Source: an uncultured Rubritalea sp.
GTDB lineage: Bacteria; Verrucomicrobiota; Verrucomicrobiia; Verrucomicrobiales; Akkermansiaceae
Direction: 5' to 3'
Length of the DNA stretch: 8,550 nt
NCBI GenBank assembly: GCA_937951395.1
Contig: CALFBV010000201.1
Location: forward strand, 1-8,550
Each line of letters opens with the position of its first letter. Positions within the stretch are counted from its first letter, which is position 1. The notes beneath the pieces were generated by a model. It saw only the letters and a list, made by a program, of their open reading frames with translations. It searched no databases and was not told the origin of the DNA. The translations under genes and the position numbers were made by a program. Of the stretch, positions 6,727 through 8,550 are shown piece by piece.

Positions 6727-7557
6727 TTAAAATCCAGCAAGAGCAGTCAGTAAAATCCAGATTTTCTTAGGCTTGGAGAGCGTATAGCGTTGGTGGAAGA
6801 CTTGGAAATTATCAGCCTGCATTTTTTTCAGTATGCAGTGGTAGATCTTGCGCATGGCTTCCGATGAACGCAGGGCTTTGGCGTCCTGCTGGTGGAAACT
6901 TTTCTCTGCTTCTAAATAATAATATTCAGCGCGTTCTGAGATGTAATGCATCATGGAGATGAATCTTCGATCGTAGACTTTGCCTACGAGATCGCGTTCC
7001 GAGTATTGGAAGCGTATCATGTCGTTCTCTGGGATGTAGATGCGGAGATTATCTGAGAGGTCTTCTCCCACATCGCGCAGGATGTTAGTGAGCTGGAGCG
7101 CGTGTCCTAGATTGACCGCATATTTTTCTGAGTCTGGATGCTCGCAGCCAAATATTTTGATAGAAATGAGGCCCACGCAGGAGGCTACTTTATAAGTGTA
7201 GTCCTTTAGCTGCTCCCAGTCTGAGAATCGTCTTGAAGGCTGGAGGTCTGAGTGGCAGCCAGCGATGAGATCGAGAAAGAGCTGATTGTCTATCTGGTAG
7301 CGATCTCTTATTTCTAGGATATTCTTCTGAGTCTCTGAGAGGTTCTCATGAGATGATTGAGAGAAGCATTGTTTCCAACTTTCAAGACCAGCCCGTTTTT
7401 CATCTATAGGAATGTCTGGAGAGTCAGCTAGGTCATCTACTATTCTGCAAAATGCATAGAGACTGACCATGTCGCGTCGTCTTTGTGGCGGGAGACAGGC
7501 AAATGCAAATGCCAGATTTGACTTGGCTTTCTTGGTGATTTGCTTGGCTTCTGACAT
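6727..7557 (-). CDS. squalene/phytoene synthase family protein
   Basis: Enzymes of this family join two prenyl diphosphates head to head, giving presqualene diphosphate/squalene (HpnC/HpnD type) or phytoene (CrtB type). With the start at 7557 the protein has 276 residues. The first aspartate motif is DDLAD (41-45, in YAFCRIVDDLAD). The second is DVGED (162-166, in LTNILRDVGED), followed by LRIYIPENDM (171-180). GLISIKIFG (129-137) and YYYLEAE (212-218) are also typical. All catalytic Asp residues of the two motifs are present. An upstream in-frame ATG at 7599 would overlap the lepB end and lengthen an atypical N-terminus, so MSEAKQ at 7557 is preferred; it leaves a 10-base gap after lepB. Only a weak AAAAG precedes it, so translation may be coupled. 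The product (squalene, or C30/C40 carotenoid precursor) cannot be settled here; no desaturase or hopene cyclase is in view. Confidence 0.9.
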   Translation of the reverse strand: MSEAKQITKKAKSNLAFAFACLPPQRRRDMVSLYAFCRIVDDLADSPDIPIDEKRAGLESWKQCFSQSSHENLSETQKNILEIRDRYQIDNQLFLDLIAGCHSDLQPSRRFSDWEQLKDYTYKVASCVGLISIKIFGCEHPDSEKYAVNLGHALQLTNILRDVGEDLSDNLRIYIPENDMIRFQYSERDLVGKVYDRRFISMMHYISERAEYYYLEAEKSFHQQDAKALRSSEAMRKIYHCILKKMQADNFQVFHQRYTLSKPKKIWILLTALAGF

Positions 7558-7567
7558 GACTTTTCTA

Positions 7568-8550
7568 TTATTTAATAGAGCCCCAATGACCGCTGCCAAA
7601 TGGCCAGAGCGAGAGGAAGGCAGGACCTACGACGTTGAACTCCTTTACAGATCCCCAGACGCGTGAGTCTGATGACTTATAGGAATTATCACCCATTGCC
7701 CAGTATTCTGAGAGTCCAGTGGATGGACTGTAAGCAAGCTGTTTGTCAGTAATGCCAAACATCCTGTAGCCATTGTATCCATTCTCACAAGACTGAACCT
7801 TTACGATGCCTGGATCTGTTGCATTCTGGTTATTTCTTAGTATAATTCCGCCTTGTGGGTAATCTGTGTTTTCATGCTCCACTGGCTGGATGCTGATGTG
7901 GTCACCTGGTGTGGCGATGAGGCGCTTGATGTAGTGAGACGGTGGAATGTTGTTCTCTGCATTCTGCTCCTCAATCTGAGTGATGCCTCGGGTATCGAAC
8001 ACGAAGACCTCGCCATTGCTAGGCTTTCTAAAGTGGTAGGATACTTTATCTACCAGGATGAGGTCACCTGATTGGGTGTAGCCTTCCAGAACTTTAGTGC
8101 CAGCAGGTATTTTGTAATTGGTGTGATTTGCTGCTAATCTGGAGCCAGTAGGGGATTTCCTAGGAGCAAAGTAGAAGGAGCTTCTATCATCAATTGATTG
8201 ATGCTTGAGCCTAGCCCATGTACTCGGATGATTTTTCTCAACTAGCTTATCGTAGAATTTGACCAATCCTGCTTGCTGGAGTGAAGTAGCTGATCCTGAG
8301 AATGTCTCGACCTGACCATTGGAGAAGCTTACTCGGACTCTTGGAAAGAAATGTAAGGACTGATAGTCTGTGATAGAGACTATATTAGAATCACCTTTAG
8401 CGGTGAGGCTGAAGTAATTTCTTCCGTGAGTTGCTTGTTGTATCATTCTGACCGGGAGCGAAGGCCATTCATCTTTCAGTTTAGCCTCACCGGTGATTCC
8501 ATTGAGAGCTGGGTACATGGAGTTCGTAGGAATGCGGAATGGCTGGAGGA
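7568..8550 (-). CDS. lepB: signal peptidase I, N-terminus outside the window
   Basis: Signal peptidase I removes signal peptides from exported proteins at the outer face of the cytoplasmic membrane with a Ser-Lys dyad. The frame continues to the window edge. Box B, FRIPTNSMYPAL, is encoded by 8539-8504, and its catalytic Ser (8521-8519) lies just before the ATG at 8518, so that ATG is internal and the real start and membrane anchor lie beyond 8550. Counting from Met 8518, box C is GDLILVDK (151-158), box D YIKRLIATPGD (196-206) with general-base Lys198, and box E MGDNSYKSSDSRVWG (275-289). In E. coli box B and box C are only about ten residues apart; here about 145 residues intervene. Just before box C stands YKIPAGTKVLE (135-145), which resembles box B with Ser-Met replaced by Thr-Lys. 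The isoprenoid synthase gene follows after 10 bases. The family is certain; the role of the insertion is unknown. Confidence 0.93.
   Translation of the reverse strand, partial: LQPFRIPTNSMYPALNGITGEAKLKDEWPSLPVRMIQQATHGRNYFSLTAKGDSNIVSITDYQSLHFFPRVRVSFSNGQVETFSGSATSLQQAGLVKFYDKLVEKNHPSTWARLKHQSIDDRSSFYFAPRKSPTGSRLAANHTNYKIPAGTKVLEGYTQSGDLILVDKVSYHFRKPSNGEVFVFDTRGITQIEEQNAENNIPPSHYIKRLIATPGDHISIQPVEHENTDYPQGGIILRNNQNATDPGIVKVQSCENGYNGYRMFGITDKQLAYSPSTGLSEYWAMGDNSYKSSDSRVWGSVKEFNVVGPAFLSLWPFGSGHWGSIK

Noticed and set aside
7558..7599. Upstream ATG giving a 14-residue longer squalene/phytoene synthase
   Set aside because: The extension overlaps the last codons of lepB, and the family usually starts close to the segment that begins at 7557.

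Overview
The window holds seven clear protein genes and short intergenic stretches (none over about 210 bases). It looks like a chromosomal housekeeping segment of a Gram-negative-type bacterium. I saw no transposase, integrase, phage gene, CRISPR array, tRNA or rRNA. The best guess for the host is the Verrucomicrobiota/PVC group. This rests on weak clues: a signal peptidase I with a very large insertion, a squalene/phytoene synthase directly behind it, and starts that mostly lack a Shine-Dalgarno sequence. It is an inference to be tested by a protein search.

Left part, minus strand (209-2342): an M50-like membrane metalloprotease with an unusually basic N-terminal tail lies downstream of mnmH/selU, the rhodanese/P-loop enzyme that makes 2-selenouridine in tRNA. 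A strong hairpin follows the protease gene. Middle, plus strand (2462-6584): fhs (formate-tetrahydrofolate ligase) with a small Dabb-domain gene 24 bases behind it, then nadA (quinolinate synthase) with galE (UDP-glucose 4-epimerase) 20 bases behind it. mnmH and fhs are divergent and share a 119-base promoter region. nadA has its own candidate promoter, whose -10 box lies so close to the ATG that the message could be leaderless.

Right part, minus strand (6727-8550): signal peptidase I (lepB) runs off the right edge, and 10 bases behind it comes a squalene/phytoene synthase family gene. galE and this synthase gene converge on a 142-base spacer holding three hairpins, one of them a perfect 10-bp palindrome. 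A fragment of the same repeat occurs before nadA.

The genes do not form one pathway. They cover one-carbon metabolism (fhs), NAD synthesis (nadA), sugar nucleotides (galE), tRNA modification (mnmH), protein export (lepB) and isoprenoids (synthase). I found no convincing new multi-gene system. The points most worth a second look are the signal peptidase insertion with a degenerate second copy of the active-site motif, the basic tail on the M50-like protease, the possibly leaderless nadA and the hairpin repeats.
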